Below, in pieces: positions 42,316-51,831 of a stretch of DNA of 64,000 nucleotides. Origin of the DNA: Nioella halotolerans (GTDB taxonomy: Bacteria; Pseudomonadota; Alphaproteobacteria; Rhodobacterales; Rhodobacteraceae); NCBI GenBank assembly GCA_003428585.1, contig QVQC01000053.1:1-64000 (forward strand). Reading direction: 5' to 3'. The position numbers were made by a program, and so were the translations under genes. Positions within the stretch are counted from its first letter, which is position 1. Each line of letters begins with the position of its first letter. The notes beneath the pieces are model-generated. The model was given only the letters and a program-made list of their open reading frames with translations. It had not been told where the DNA came from and searched no databases.

Positions 42316-42816
42316 TCATGCCCGTTTCCGCGCCTTGCGAAGCAACATGTCCCGCTTCACCTTGCCCAGCCGGTCGAAATACATCCGTCCCTGCAAGTGG
42401 TCGATCTGGTGCTGCACGCTGGTCGCCCACAGCCCGACGAAATCCTTGCGCACGATCATCCCGTGATGGTCCAAGTAGGACACCGTCACCGCCCGCGGCC
42501 GCCTGACCACCGCGCTCAGCCCGGGCAGGTTCGGGCTTGCCTCCTCGTGCTCGCGCAACTCGACGGAGGCGTGCAGGATGCGCGGGTTCGCCATGCGCAC
42601 CGCCTTGCCCCGCTCGCGGCTGGCATCGACCACCGCCAGTTGCCGCATCACGCCGATCTGCGGCGCCGCCAGCCCGACGCCCGGCATTGCCTCCATCGTG
42701 GCGATCATGTCATCCCACAGCGCAAGCACCTCGTCCGTGATCGCCGCGACCGGCGCCGCCGCCATGCGCAGCCGCCGGTCGGGCCAGGCCAGCAACTCGC
42801 GCCGGCGCCCGCTCAC
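42316..42816 (-). CDS. Peptide deformylase homolog lacking catalytic residues
   Basis: 166 residues from a GTG at 42816 that overlaps the stop of the true def gene by four bases. The fold is clearly deformylase: [11 protein letters not shown] (motif 1) is intact. But the EGCLS motif has become LPGLS (Cys metal ligand lost) and HExDH reads HQIDH (catalytic Glu replaced by Gln). It therefore should not deformylate peptides by the known mechanism and may be a regulatory or binding paralogue. Situated between def and fmt. Confidence 0.85.
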   Translation of the reverse strand: MSGRRRELLAWPDRRLRMAAAPVAAITDEVLALWDDMIATMEAMPGVGLAAPQIGVMRQLAVVDASRERGKAVRMANPRILHASVELREHEEASPNLPGLSAVVRRPRAVTVSYLDHHGMIVRKDFVGLWATSVQHQIDHLQGRMYFDRLGKVKRDMLLRKARKRA

Positions 42817-43343
42817 GCCTGTTCGCGCGCCCGCTCGCGCTTCAGCTTGACCATCTTGCGGGTGATCATCTGCCGTTTCATCGCGCCGAGATAATCGATG
42901 AAGAGCTTGCCGTCCAAGTGGTCGATCTCGTGCTGCACGCAGGTCGCCCAGAGGTCGGTGAACACCTCCTGCTGGGGGTTTCCGTCCGTATCCATCCAGC
43001 GCACCTCCACCTCGGCGGGGCGCGTCACGTCGGCATAGATGTCGGGGATCGACAGGCAGCCTTCCTCGTAGGTGCTGGTCTCGTCCGACGACGCGATCAC
43101 CTCGGGGTTGACCATGACCAGCGGGCGCGGCGTCGCGCCCTCCTCCTTCACGCAATCGAGCACGATCAGCCGCCTGGACACGCCGACCTGCGGCGCGGCC
43201 AGCCCGATGCCCGGCGCGTCGTACATGGTTTGCAGCATATCGTCGGCCAGCGCGCGCACCTCGTCCGAGATATCGGCGACCGGGGCGGCGGCCTTCTTCA
43301 GGCGCGGGTCGGGGTGGATCAGGATCGGCTTCAGCATGGGCAT
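42813..43343 (-). CDS. def: Peptide deformylase
   Basis: About 176 residues from ATG 43343 (a second ATG two codons later is possible; GGAGGA lies 13 bases upstream). GIGLAAPQVGV, EEGCLSIPD and QHEIDHLDG are the three intact motifs with the Cys and two His metal ligands and catalytic Glu. Removes the N-formyl group from nascent proteins. First of the def, def-like, fmt run. Confidence 0.95.
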   Translation of the reverse strand: MPMLKPILIHPDPRLKKAAAPVADISDEVRALADDMLQTMYDAPGIGLAAPQVGVSRRLIVLDCVKEEGATPRPLVMVNPEVIASSDETSTYEEGCLSIPDIYADVTRPAEVEVRWMDTDGNPQQEVFTDLWATCVQHEIDHLDGKLFIDYLGAMKRQMITRKMVKLKRERAREQA

Positions 43344-43437
43344 CCAGATAAGCGATCCTCCGCGCCACCGCAACGCCCCCCTTGCGCGCGCCCCCGGTTC
43401 CGGTAGCGTTCACCCCCGGACCAGAACGGAGCCTTCC

Positions 43438-44607
43438 ATGAATTTCGACGAGATCATCGACCGCCACGGCACCCATTCGGTGAAATGGGACATGATGGAG
43501 AAAATCTACGGCGTCCCGGCCGCGGACGGCATCCCGATGTGGGTAGCCGACATGGATTTTCGCCCTCCGGCCTGCGTGCAGAAGGCGGTCGAGGATATGG
43601 CCGACCACGGCATCTATGGCTATTTCGGCGACGACAGCGCCTACAGGGCGGCGATCGCGTGGTGGATGGAAAACCGTCACGGCTGGCAGGTCGATCCGGC
43701 CGCGATCTTCACCACCCACGGGCTGGTCAACGGCACCGCCATGTGCGTCGATACCTTCACCGCGCCCGGCGATGGCGTGGTGCTGTTCACACCCGTCTAC
43801 CACGCCTTCGCCCGCGTCATCAAAGCGGCGGGGCGCGACGTGGTGGAATGTGAGATGACGCTCAAGGACAATCGCTACAGCCTCGACATCGAAGCCTATG
43901 ACGCGCAGATGACGGGGCGCGAGCGGATGCTCGTGCTCTGCTCGCCGCACAACCCCGGCGGCCGCGTCTGGACGCGGGCGGAACTGGAGGAGGTCGCCGA
44001 TTTCGCCCGCCGCCATGACCTTGTGCTGGTCTCGGACGAGATTCACCATGACCTCGTCATGCCTGGCCAAAGCCACATGCCGATGGCCCTTCTCGACGGG
44101 GTCGCCGACCGGCTGGTGATGATGACCGCGACCACCAAGACCTTCAACATCGCCGGCAGCCATATCGGCAACGTGATCATCGAGGACGAGGCGCTGCGCG
44201 CCCGCTTCGCCGCGCGGATGGCCGCGCTCGGCATGTCGCCCAATTCCTTCGGCCTGTTCATGGCGACCGCCGCCTATTCGCCCGAGGGCGCGGCGTGGGT
44301 GGATGACCTCGTGACCTATCTCGACGGCAACAGGCGGCTGTTCGACGAGGCGGTGAACGAGATCCCCGGCCTTGCGTCCATGCCGCTGGAATCGACCTAC
44401 CTTGCTTGGGTGGATTTTACCGGCACCGGCATGACGCGCGCGGAATTCACGACACGCGTGGAACAGGATGCGCGCATCGCGGCCAATCACGGGCCGACCT
44501 TCGGCAAGGGGGGCGAGGGCTTCCTGCGCTTCAACCTCGCCACCCCGCGCGCCCGCGTTGAAGAGGCGGTGGCGCGACTGCAGCAGGCGTTCGGCGATCT
44601 TCAGTGA
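43438..44607 (+). CDS. MalY/PatB-type C-S lyase (PLP aminotransferase family)
   Basis: 389 residues. A fold type I PLP enzyme: CSPHNPGGRVW, LVLVSDEIHHDLVMPG and the Schiff-base Lys in TATTKTFNIAGSHIGN. The start MNFDEIIDRHGTHSVKWD and IPMWVADMDFRPP match MalY/PatB cystathionine beta-lyase-like proteins that split cysteine conjugates. Followed by an 11-bp repeat element and mcl1. Confidence 0.9.
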   Translation: MNFDEIIDRHGTHSVKWDMMEKIYGVPAADGIPMWVADMDFRPPACVQKAVEDMADHGIYGYFGDDSAYRAAIAWWMENRHGWQVDPAAIFTTHGLVNGTAMCVDTFTAPGDGVVLFTPVYHAFARVIKAAGRDVVECEMTLKDNRYSLDIEAYDAQMTGRERMLVLCSPHNPGGRVWTRAELEEVADFARRHDLVLVSDEIHHDLVMPGQSHMPMALLDGVADRLVMMTATTKTFNIAGSHIGNVIIEDEALRARFAARMAALGMSPNSFGLFMATAAYSPEGAAWVDDLVTYLDGNRRLFDEAVNEIPGLASMPLESTYLAWVDFTGTGMTRAEFTTRVEQDARIAANHGPTFGKGGEGFLRFNLATPRARVEEAVARLQQAFGDLQ

Positions 44608-44682
44608 CGGAGCACAGGCCGCGCGGTGGCATCCCGGCCAAGCGGCCCTACCGCCTCGATAATGAGATAGCGCCACACCGTG

Positions 44683-44726
44683 TGAACGGGTGGTGCATGG
44701 CGGGTGCACGCCCGGTGTACGGGGGG
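44683..44726 (+). repeat. Four-unit 11-bp phased repeat element, copy 2
   Basis: Units begin TGAACG 44683, TGCATG 44694, TGCACG 44705 and TGTACG 44716, 11 bases apart, with G-rich tails, the same plan as copies at 21542 and 60972. It runs directly into GGGGGGCGCCCCCC and seven Ts (to 44741), which resembles an intrinsic terminator. It lies between the C-S lyase stop and mcl1, whose ATG is 122 bases further on. Confidence 0.85.
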
Positions 44727-44782
44727 CGCCCCCCTTTTTTTCGTCGCGCAAGGGTCATGCCGCAACGCAGCACTTGCACGGA

Positions 44783-44792
44783 ATTGCGCAAT
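44783..44792 (+). promoter_or_regulatory. ATTGCGCAAT palindrome upstream of mcl1
   Basis: A perfect 10-base palindrome 56 bases before the mcl1 ATG, with a related TTGCACG ten bases before it (44774-44780). Resembles the TTTGCAAA-type boxes near mcd and may be a common operator for the ethylmalonyl-CoA genes. Confidence 0.35.
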
Positions 44793-44847
44793 AATCTACC
44801 CAATGCGCCAAGCCCGAAGAAATATCATTGCCGAAAGGGAATCGCCC

Positions 44848-45807
44848 ATGTCCTTCCGCCTGCAACCGCAACCGCCCGCCCGTCCGAACCGCTGCCAGCT
44901 ATTCGGCCCCGGCTCCAACACCAAGCTGTTTGCGAAAATGGCCGCCTCCGACGCCGACGTGATCAACCTCGATCTGGAGGATTCCGTGGCGCCGTCGGAC
45001 AAGGCGCAGGCGCGTGCCAACGTGATCGCCGCCATTGCGGAACACGACTGGGGCAACAAGACGCTCTCGGTGCGGATCAACGGGCTGGACACGCCCTACT
45101 GGTATCGCGATGTGGTTGATCTTCTTGAACAATCCGATGAACGACTGGATCAGATCATGATCCCCAAGGTGGGCTGCGCCGAGGATGTCTACGCCGTCGA
45201 TGCGCTGGTCACCGCGATCGAATCCGCGACGGGCCGCGGCAAGACGATCGCCTTCGAGGTGATCATCGAATCGGCCGCCGGCCTCGCCCATGTCGCGGAA
45301 ATCGCCGCCGCCTCGCCCCGGTTGCAGGCAATGAGCCTCGGTGCCGCCGATTTCGCCGCCTCGATGGGCATGCAGACCACCGGTATCGGCGGCACGCAGG
45401 AAAACTACTACATGCTGCACGACGGCACCCGCCACTATTCCGACCCGTGGCACTGGGCCCAGACCGCCATCGTCGCCGCCTGCCGCACCCACGGCCTCCT
45501 GCCCGTCGACGGCCCCTTCGGCGACTTCTCGGACGACGAGGGCTATATCGCGCAGGCACGGCGCTCTGCGACGCTGGGGATGGTCGGCAAATGGGCCATC
45601 CACCCCAAGCAGATTGCCCTTGCAAATCAGGTATTTACACCGTCCAAGGAGGCTGTGATGGAGGCCCGCGAGATCCTCGCCGCCATGGAGGCGGCGAAGG
45701 AAGCGGGTGAAGGCGCCACCGTCTACAAGGGCCGGTTGGTGGACATCGCCAGCATCAAACAGGCCGAGGTCATCGTGACACAGGCCGAGATGATCGCCGC
45801 AGGCTGA
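44848..45807 (+). CDS. mcl1: L-malyl-CoA / beta-methylmalyl-CoA lyase
   Basis: 319 residues. HpcH/HpaI aldolase-family protein with CQLFGPGSNTKLFAKMAAS, NLDLEDSV (metal Asp/Glu), IMIPKVG, FEVIIESAAG and MSLGAADFAASMG; GKWAIHPKQIALAN is the terminal active-site segment. The long C-terminal helical part fits Mcl1, which cleaves beta-methylmalyl-CoA to glyoxylate and propionyl-CoA and condenses acetyl-CoA with glyoxylate in the ethylmalonyl-CoA pathway. Works with Mcd at 21709. Confidence 0.92.
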   Translation: MSFRLQPQPPARPNRCQLFGPGSNTKLFAKMAASDADVINLDLEDSVAPSDKAQARANVIAAIAEHDWGNKTLSVRINGLDTPYWYRDVVDLLEQSDERLDQIMIPKVGCAEDVYAVDALVTAIESATGRGKTIAFEVIIESAAGLAHVAEIAAASPRLQAMSLGAADFAASMGMQTTGIGGTQENYYMLHDGTRHYSDPWHWAQTAIVAACRTHGLLPVDGPFGDFSDDEGYIAQARRSATLGMVGKWAIHPKQIALANQVFTPSKEAVMEAREILAAMEAAKEAGEGATVYKGRLVDIASIKQAEVIVTQAEMIAAG

Positions 45808-45810
45808 GCC

Positions 45811-46062
45811 TCATGCGTGGCCCGTGGCGCCGAGTTCGGCCCGCGCGGAGGCAGCGGGCCGGGCCTCTCGCCCCCACGGCACGCGGTTCCACAGGCCTTC
45901 GTGCAGGATGTAGAAGACGAAGCCGCTGACAGCCCCGGTCGCGGCCACGAGGCCGCCCTGCGTCGCCGAGCCGGTGATGACGTAGCCGATCAGCGTCATC
46001 GAAAGCAGGCCAAGCGCCTGCCACGTCAGGGCCTTCGCGATCACTCTCACCTTGCTTTCCAT
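45811..46062 (-). CDS. DUF2061 membrane protein
   Basis: 83 residues from ATG 46062 (AGGAGG upstream). MESKVRVIAKALTWQALGLL and GLVAATGAVSGFVFYILHEG-like segments match DUF2061: two helices and a HE-x-x-W motif. Function unknown. Converges with mcl1, 3 bases apart. An ATG/GTG-like longer start would lack the ribosome-binding site. Confidence 0.82.
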   Translation of the reverse strand: MESKVRVIAKALTWQALGLLSMTLIGYVITGSATQGGLVAATGAVSGFVFYILHEGLWNRVPWGREARPAASARAELGATGHA

Positions 46063-46183
46063 TCGTGCCTCCTGAGCGTTGGGTTTCCTTCGCCCAGCTA
46101 ACGCCACATCGCGTTCTTGAGAATTCAGGATAAACGCTCTACTTTAGCCGCAATGAGGATTTTATTCATCACATGGTGAAATA

Positions 46184-47026
46184 GTGGACAAACGGGATAG
46201 AGCGGCGATTTTCCGGCAACGTGTCGAGGACGCGATGCAGCGCAACGGGCTCAACCGCAGCGACCTTGCGCGCGCGACCGGGTCAGACCGGACCACCATC
46301 GGGCAATTGCTGACCGCCGGCGCGCCGCGCCTGCCCAATGCCCATCTCGCCGCCGAGATCGCCTCCACCCTAGGGGTCAGTTGCGACTGGCTTCTGGGCC
46401 AGACCGACCGGCCCGAACGCCCGGGCGACCTCTTGGCCGCGGCGATGGACGTCACCGACGCCGACCGCACCACGGCGGATGCGCAAATCCTCGAATGGTA
46501 TGCGGAGGCGGCGGGCTACAAGATCCGCCATGTGCCCGCGACCCTGCCCGACATGCTCAAGACAGAGGCGATGCTGGCATGGGAATACGAAACCCACCTC
46601 GGCAAATCCCCCGACCAGGCGATCCAGGCCATGCAGGATTCGCAGCGGCTTCTGCTGTCGGGACGATCCGATTTCGAGATTGCCATGCCGGCGCACGAGA
46701 TTGCGGCGCTTGCCGATGGCTCCGGCTACTACCGCGGGCTGCCGGACCAGACACGGCGCGAACAATTGCAGGTCGTCGCCGATATCTGCGACCGGAACTT
46801 TCCCTCGCTGCGCTTGTTCCTGTTCGATGCGCGCACCGTCTATTCGGCGCCGCTGACCATTTTCGGCCCGCTTCTGGCAGTGCTCTATGTCGGCAATGTC
46901 TACCTTGCCTTCCGCAGTACCGACCGCGTGCGCGTCCTGACCACCCATTTCGACTGGCTGGTGCGCAAGGCCACGGTTGATGCACGCGACCTGCCGGCCC
47001 ACCTGCGCGACCTCACCGGGGGCTGA
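46184..47026 (+). CDS. XRE-family helix-turn-helix regulator
   Basis: 280 residues, GTG start. The N-terminal HTH (about 12-62) reads [20 protein letters not shown] and [18 protein letters not shown]. The rest is an about 200-residue sensor-like region, unlike the short phage repressors, with [21 protein letters not shown] near the C-terminus. It sits between mcl1 and accA, a tempting place for a regulator of acyl-CoA genes, but this is only positional. No strong ribosome-binding site; an upstream ATG runs into a stop. Confidence 0.8.
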   Translation: MDKRDRAAIFRQRVEDAMQRNGLNRSDLARATGSDRTTIGQLLTAGAPRLPNAHLAAEIASTLGVSCDWLLGQTDRPERPGDLLAAAMDVTDADRTTADAQILEWYAEAAGYKIRHVPATLPDMLKTEAMLAWEYETHLGKSPDQAIQAMQDSQRLLLSGRSDFEIAMPAHEIAALADGSGYYRGLPDQTRREQLQVVADICDRNFPSLRLFLFDARTVYSAPLTIFGPLLAVLYVGNVYLAFRSTDRVRVLTTHFDWLVRKATVDARDLPAHLRDLTGG

Positions 47027-47088
47027 GCATCGTCATTGCAAAACGCCCGCGCGCGCGGCATAGAGCGCAGGGTCAGACGGAGGCATGC

Positions 47089-48048
47089 ATGAACTATCTC
47101 GACTTCGAAAAACCGCTCGCCGAGATCGAGGGCAAGGCCGAGGAACTGCGCGCGATGGCCCGCGACAGCAAGGAGATGGACGTCGAGGCCGAGGCACGGG
47201 CGCTGGACGAAAAAGCCTTCGCCATGCTGACCGACCTCTACAAGTCGCTGTCGCCTTGGCGCAAATGCCAGGTTGCGCGGCATCCCGACCGGCCCCACTG
47301 CCGCGATTACATCAACGCGCTGTTCACCGAGTATACGCCGCTGGCCGGCGACCGGAACTTCGCCGATGACCATGCGGTGATGGGCGGGCTCGCCCGGTTC
47401 GACGACCGCCCGGTCATGGTGATCGGCCACGAAAAGGGCCATGACACCAAGACCCGGATCGAGCGTAATTTCGGCATGGCCCGGCCCGAGGGCTACCGCA
47501 AGGCGGTGCGCCTGATGGACCTTGCCGACCGCTTCAACCTGCCGGTCATCACGCTGGTGGACACGCCCGGCGCCTATCCCGGCAAAGGCGCCGAGGAGCG
47601 GGGCCAGTCAGAGGCAATCGCGCGGTCGACAGAAAAATGCCTGCAGATCGGCGTGCCAATTGTGTCCATCGTCATCGGCGAGGGCGGATCGGGCGGCGCG
47701 GTGGCTTTTGCGACCGCCGACAAGGTGGCGATGCTGGAGCATTCGGTCTACTCGGTGATCTCGCCCGAGGGGTGCGCCTCGATCCTCTGGAAGGACGGCG
47801 GCAAGACGCGCGAGGCCGCCGAGGCACTGCGCCTGACCGCGCAAGACCTGGAAAAGCTTGGGGTTTGTGACAAGGTGATCCGCGAACCGCTTGGCGGCGC
47901 GCAGCGCGACCGCGCAGCAACGATCGCAAGCGTCGGTCAGGCCATCGGCACGCTGCTATCCGCCATGGACGGCCCAAACCGCGATGATCTGGTCAAGGCA
48001 CGCCGCCAGAAATTCCTCGACATGGGATCAAAGGGCCTCGCGGCCTGA
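47089..48048 (+). CDS. accA: Acetyl-CoA carboxylase carboxyltransferase subunit alpha
   Basis: 319 residues. [23 protein letters not shown]-like [38 protein letters not shown] and [14 protein letters not shown] are diagnostic of AccA, which with AccD carboxylates acetyl-CoA to malonyl-CoA. accD and accBC are not in this window. Followed by an acyl-CoA dehydrogenase gene 71 bases later. Confidence 0.96.
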   Translation: MNYLDFEKPLAEIEGKAEELRAMARDSKEMDVEAEARALDEKAFAMLTDLYKSLSPWRKCQVARHPDRPHCRDYINALFTEYTPLAGDRNFADDHAVMGGLARFDDRPVMVIGHEKGHDTKTRIERNFGMARPEGYRKAVRLMDLADRFNLPVITLVDTPGAYPGKGAEERGQSEAIARSTEKCLQIGVPIVSIVIGEGGSGGAVAFATADKVAMLEHSVYSVISPEGCASILWKDGGKTREAAEALRLTAQDLEKLGVCDKVIREPLGGAQRDRAATIASVGQAIGTLLSAMDGPNRDDLVKARRQKFLDMGSKGLAA

Positions 48049-48119
48049 CCTCCCGCCGCAACGGCACCCTTGCCTGACCGCCCCGCGCGCGCCACCATCG
48101 GGCGCGAGGAGGACAGGCC

Positions 48120-49268
48120 ATGCCCAACCATCTGTGGATGCAGGACGATCACCACGCCTTTGCCGACAGCGTGCGCCGGTTTCTGGGCGCCGAATTCCAG
48201 CCGAACCGCGACGCATGGAAAGAGGCCGGGCTGATCCCCAAGGATTTCTGGCGCAAGGCCGGTGACTTGGGGATCCTCGGCGCCACCACGCCCGAGGATC
48301 ACGGTGGGCTTGGCCTCAGCCGCCATTTCGATGCGGTGACCTTCCTCGAACAGGCGAAGACCGGCGACAGCGGCTGGGGCTTTTCCGTCCACAACATCGC
48401 CACGCATTACATCTTCGCCTACGGCACAGAGGAGCAAAAGGCCCGCTGGCTGCCCAAACTGGCGAGCGGAGAGATGGTCGGCGCCATCGCCATGACCGAA
48501 CCGGGGACAGGCAGCGATTTGCAGGCGGTGCGCACGACCGCCCTGCCAGATGGCAACGAATACCTCGTCAACGGGTCCAAGACCTTCATCACCAACGGCG
48601 GCAGCGCCGACCTGCTGATCCTCGTGGCCAAGACCGATCCGGGGTCGCGCGCCAAGGGCGTCTCGCTTCTGGTGGTGGAAACCGAGGGGCTAGAAGGCTT
48701 CCGCGTGGGCCGCAAGCTCGACAAGCTGGGGATGCGGCGCAACGACACGGCAGAACTGTTCTTCGAGGATGTGCGCCTGCCGCGCGATCACCTGCTGGGG
48801 CCGGAAGAAGGGCAGGGCTTCTACCAGTTGATGAGCCAATTGCCGTGGGAAAGGCTGATCCTCGGCTACGGCGCGCTCGGCGCGGCACAATGTGCGCTCG
48901 GCACCACGCTGGCCTACGTGAAGGAGCGCACGGCCTTCGGCCAACGGATCATGGATTTCCAGAACACCCGCTTCAAGCTCGCGGAAGCGGCCAGCAAGGT
49001 GGAAATCCTTGCCGCGTTCCTCGACCAGTGCCTTGCGGAACTGGAGGCCGGGACGTTGACGCCACAGAAGGCGGCGATGGCGAAATGGTGGGGCAGCGAC
49101 GTGCAATGCGAGATCGTGGACGAGTGCCTGCAACTGCATGGCGGCTACGGCTACATGAATGAATACCTGATCGCGGAGCTCTACGCCGATGCCCGCGTAC
49201 AGAAGATCTACGGCGGCACCAACGAGATCATGAAGGAACTGATCGCGCGGGACCTCGACCGCGATTAG
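48120..49268 (+). CDS. Acyl-CoA dehydrogenase
   Basis: 382 residues, the normal length. AMTEPGTGSDLQAVRTT and VNGSKTFITNGGSADL bind FAD; RTAFGQRIMDFQNTRF, CLQLHGGYGYMNEY and IYGGTNEIMKELIARDL (catalytic Glu) complete the family. Oxidises an acyl-CoA to enoyl-CoA, electrons to ETF. Chain-length or branched specificity is not readable. Different from Mcd, having no N-terminal domain. Confidence 0.93.
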   Translation: MPNHLWMQDDHHAFADSVRRFLGAEFQPNRDAWKEAGLIPKDFWRKAGDLGILGATTPEDHGGLGLSRHFDAVTFLEQAKTGDSGWGFSVHNIATHYIFAYGTEEQKARWLPKLASGEMVGAIAMTEPGTGSDLQAVRTTALPDGNEYLVNGSKTFITNGGSADLLILVAKTDPGSRAKGVSLLVVETEGLEGFRVGRKLDKLGMRRNDTAELFFEDVRLPRDHLLGPEEGQGFYQLMSQLPWERLILGYGALGAAQCALGTTLAYVKERTAFGQRIMDFQNTRFKLAEAASKVEILAAFLDQCLAELEAGTLTPQKAAMAKWWGSDVQCEIVDECLQLHGGYGYMNEYLIAELYADARVQKIYGGTNEIMKELIARDLDRD

Positions 49269-49434
49269 GGCGCATCTCGGTCGATCGGAAACCGCGCAAG
49301 AGGTGGGCGCGGAACGCGCAATTCACCGAAAATCGACAGAAAACGCCACGGTCTGGCCCGATTGCGGCCGTAGGGCCTGCCGGCACGGGGCAGATCATCC
49401 GGGGCAGTTCACCACCCGAACAGGAGGCCACCCC

Positions 49435-49641
49435 ATGACCCTTACCCGCAGCCTTGCCCTTGCCCTCGCACTTCTTCCGCTGATGGTCGGCGCCGCCGCG
49501 GCGCAGACCTACACCACCGAAAACGGCTGCAGCTACACCCGCGCGCAGGTGCCCGGCTATCCCGCGACATGGCACTTGATCCTCAACCCGCAGCAAGCAG
49601 GCCTGCCGTTGCCGGAGGGCACCTGCCCGCACATGCTGTAA
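49435..49641 (+). CDS. Small secreted protein
   Basis: 68 residues. Signal peptide MTLTRSLALALALLPLMVGA ending AAAQ, then a 45-residue mature part with two Cys (NGCSYTRAQ and EGTCPHML) that could form a disulfide. GAGG-like site precedes the ATG by about 10 bases. No family recognised. The 166 bases upstream hold nothing recognisable. Confidence 0.55.
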   Translation: MTLTRSLALALALLPLMVGAAAAQTYTTENGCSYTRAQVPGYPATWHLILNPQQAGLPLPEGTCPHML

Positions 49642-49656
49642 TCCCGTGCGGGCCTG

Positions 49657-50592
49657 TCAGGGGTGCTGCAAGGGCGCCAGCCGGTCGCGCAGCAGCGCGG
49701 CCGAGTCGCGCAGCGCGCCGCGCTCGTCATCGCTCAGGTCGGGCCAGAGCGTCGCGCTCACCCCGTCCCGCCCCACGAGTCGCGGCAGTGACAGCGCGAC
49801 ATCGGCCACGCCAAGCACGTCCGGCTCCACCACCGAGACCGACAGCACCGCCCGTTCATCGCCTGCGATGGCGGCCACGATCCGCGCCAGCCCGGCGCCG
49901 ATGCCGAACCATGTCGCGCCCTTGCCCTCGATGATCGTGTAGGCCGCGCGGCGCACGCCGTTGTCGATCCGGGCGCGCACATCCTCGGTCAGCGGCGCGG
50001 CGACCTGCGCGGCGAAACTGTCCAGCGGCACCGACCCGGCCCGCGCCCCGGACCATGCCAGAACTTCCGAATCACCGTGTTCGCCCAGAACGTAGCCGTG
50101 GAGCGAGCCCGGCGAGATGCCGAGGTGCCGCCCAACCAGCCAGCGGAACCGCGCGGTATCAAGGATCGTGCCCGAGCCGATGACCCGGCCCGGAGGCAGC
50201 CCCGACACTCGCGTGGTGATCTGCGTCATCAGGTCGACAGGGTTCGATGCGACCAGCAGGATGGCATCGGGGCAGACCGCCATCACATGCGCGATCACGG
50301 CGCCGAAAACCTCGGCATTGCGTTCCAGCAGGGCAAGCCGCGTCTCGCCCGGTTTCTGCGACACGCCGCAAGCAAGGATGATCACCCCGGCCCCCGCCAG
50401 GTCATCGTAATCACCCGCGCGCACGATGGTGGAGGCGGCGAACGGGATGGCATGGGCGATATCCTCGGCCTCGGCCCGCGCCCGCGCGCCGTCGATATCG
50501 ACCAGCACCACCTCGCTCGCCGTGCCGCGCATCACGAGGGCAAAGCCCGCCGTCGCGCCAACCATTCCGGCCCCGATGATCCCGACCTTCAT
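49657..50592 (-). CDS. ldh: L-lactate dehydrogenase
   Basis: 311 residues from ATG 50592, with GGAGGG 9 bases upstream. GIIGAGMVGATAGFALV binds NAD; ACGVSQKPGETRLALLERN has Gln at the position that is Arg in malate dehydrogenases, favouring lactate; GSGTILDTARFRWLVG and GEHGDSE (catalytic His) are LDH-like. Reduces pyruvate to lactate. Related malate-dehydrogenase assignment is less likely. Stands alone on the minus strand. Confidence 0.88.
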   Translation of the reverse strand: MKVGIIGAGMVGATAGFALVMRGTASEVVLVDIDGARARAEAEDIAHAIPFAASTIVRAGDYDDLAGAGVIILACGVSQKPGETRLALLERNAEVFGAVIAHVMAVCPDAILLVASNPVDLMTQITTRVSGLPPGRVIGSGTILDTARFRWLVGRHLGISPGSLHGYVLGEHGDSEVLAWSGARAGSVPLDSFAAQVAAPLTEDVRARIDNGVRRAAYTIIEGKGATWFGIGAGLARIVAAIAGDERAVLSVSVVEPDVLGVADVALSLPRLVGRDGVSATLWPDLSDDERGALRDSAALLRDRLAPLQHP

Positions 50593-50673
50593 GCTGTGCC
50601 CTCCGCTTGCCAAGACATGTTGCGCGGCAGCATAGCGCGGCAGGGTGACAGCAGGCCATGCGCGCCGGGACGC

Positions 50674-51831
50674 TCAGGACAGTTTTTCGCTCAGCCGTTC
50701 CAGCAGGCCAAGGCACTGGCCCATCTGCGTCAGGTCGACGTATTCGTCGGGCTTGTGCGCCTGATCGATGCAGCCGGGGCCGCAGACCACCACCGACATG
50801 CCAAGGTCCTGGAACAGACCCGCTTCGGTGCCGAAGGGCACCACGCCTGCACCGTTTGCGCCGGTCAGCTCCATGATGATATCGCGCGCCTCGTTCTCGC
50901 TGGCGGGGATCAGCCCCTGCACCTCGCCCACCACCTCGGTCTCGATCGTCGCCTCGGGCGAAACCGAGCGCATGGCAGGGAGCAGCACCTCCTCGCAATA
51001 GCGCCAGAGGTCGCCGCGCACGAAATCGGCATCGGATTTCTGCACCGGGCGCATTTCCCAATCCACCTGTGCATGGCCGGGGATCACGTTATGCGCCACC
51101 CCGCCCGACAGCGCGCCGGTATTGATCGTGGTCCAAGGCGGCTCGAATAGGCTGTCGGCCGGCGCGCGGGTTTTCAGCGCCTCTTTCAACTCCATCAGCC
51201 GGTTGACGTAGCGCACTGCGAATTCGACCGCGTTCACCCCGTGGTCGGGCGATGATCCATGCCCCGCCAGCCCCCGGAAATGGGTGGAATACTCGCAACA
51301 GCCCTTGTGCCCCTCGATGATCCGCATCTCGGTCGGCTCGCCCACGATGGCGATATCGGGCAGCAAGTCGCGCCCGCGCAGCGCCTCGACCAGCGATTGC
51401 GCGCCAAGGCAGCCGACCTCCTCGTCATGGGTGAACGCGAAGTAAAGCGGCTTCGTCAGTTCCCGCTCTGCAAAGAGCGGCGCCATGGCGACCGACGCCG
51501 CGATGAACCCCTTCATGTCGCAGGCGCCGCGCCCGTAAAGCCGGGCATCATCAGCGCGCATCGCGAACGGATCGCTCTGCCAGTCCTCCGGTGCCGCCGG
51601 CACCACGTCGGTGTGACCCGACAGCATGATGCCCCCCGGCACCTCCGGCCCGATGCGGGCAAACAGGTTGGCCTTGCGCCCGCTTTCGTCATGCAGCACC
51701 TCCACGCTGGCGCCGGCCTCGTCGAGACGTGTGGCAAGGCAGGCGATCATGTCGAGGTTGCTATCCGGCGACACCGTCGGGTAGGCGATCAACTCGGCCA
51801 GCAGGTCCGTGGTCTCCGGCAGCCCGGTCAT
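50674..51831 (-). CDS. argE: ArgE-type acetylornithine deacetylase (M20 family)
   Basis: 385 residues from ATG 51831. LSGHTDVVPAAPEDW, YGRGACDMKGF and THDEEVGCLGA give the zinc ligands and catalytic residues of M20 deacylases. Sequence is ArgE-like, so N-acetylornithine is the expected substrate. The ATG overlaps the stop of the M24 hydrolase gene by four bases, so both are one operon. In that context the natural substrate might be another N-acetyl diamino acid released by the M24 enzyme. Confidence 0.82.
   Translation of the reverse strand: MTGLPETTDLLAELIAYPTVSPDSNLDMIACLATRLDEAGASVEVLHDESGRKANLFARIGPEVPGGIMLSGHTDVVPAAPEDWQSDPFAMRADDARLYGRGACDMKGFIAASVAMAPLFAERELTKPLYFAFTHDEEVGCLGAQSLVEALRGRDLLPDIAIVGEPTEMRIIEGHKGCCEYSTHFRGLAGHGSSPDHGVNAVEFAVRYVNRLMELKEALKTRAPADSLFEPPWTTINTGALSGGVAHNVIPGHAQVDWEMRPVQKSDADFVRGDLWRYCEEVLLPAMRSVSPEATIETEVVGEVQGLIPASENEARDIIMELTGANGAGVVPFGTEAGLFQDLGMSVVVCGPGCIDQAHKPDEYVDLTQMGQCLGLLERLSEKLS

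Noticed and set aside
42316..44751. An 811-codon minus-strand frame across def and the C-S lyase
   Set aside because: Just the 3' part is the deformylase-like gene; upstream it is a shadow of def and of the plus-strand C-S lyase.
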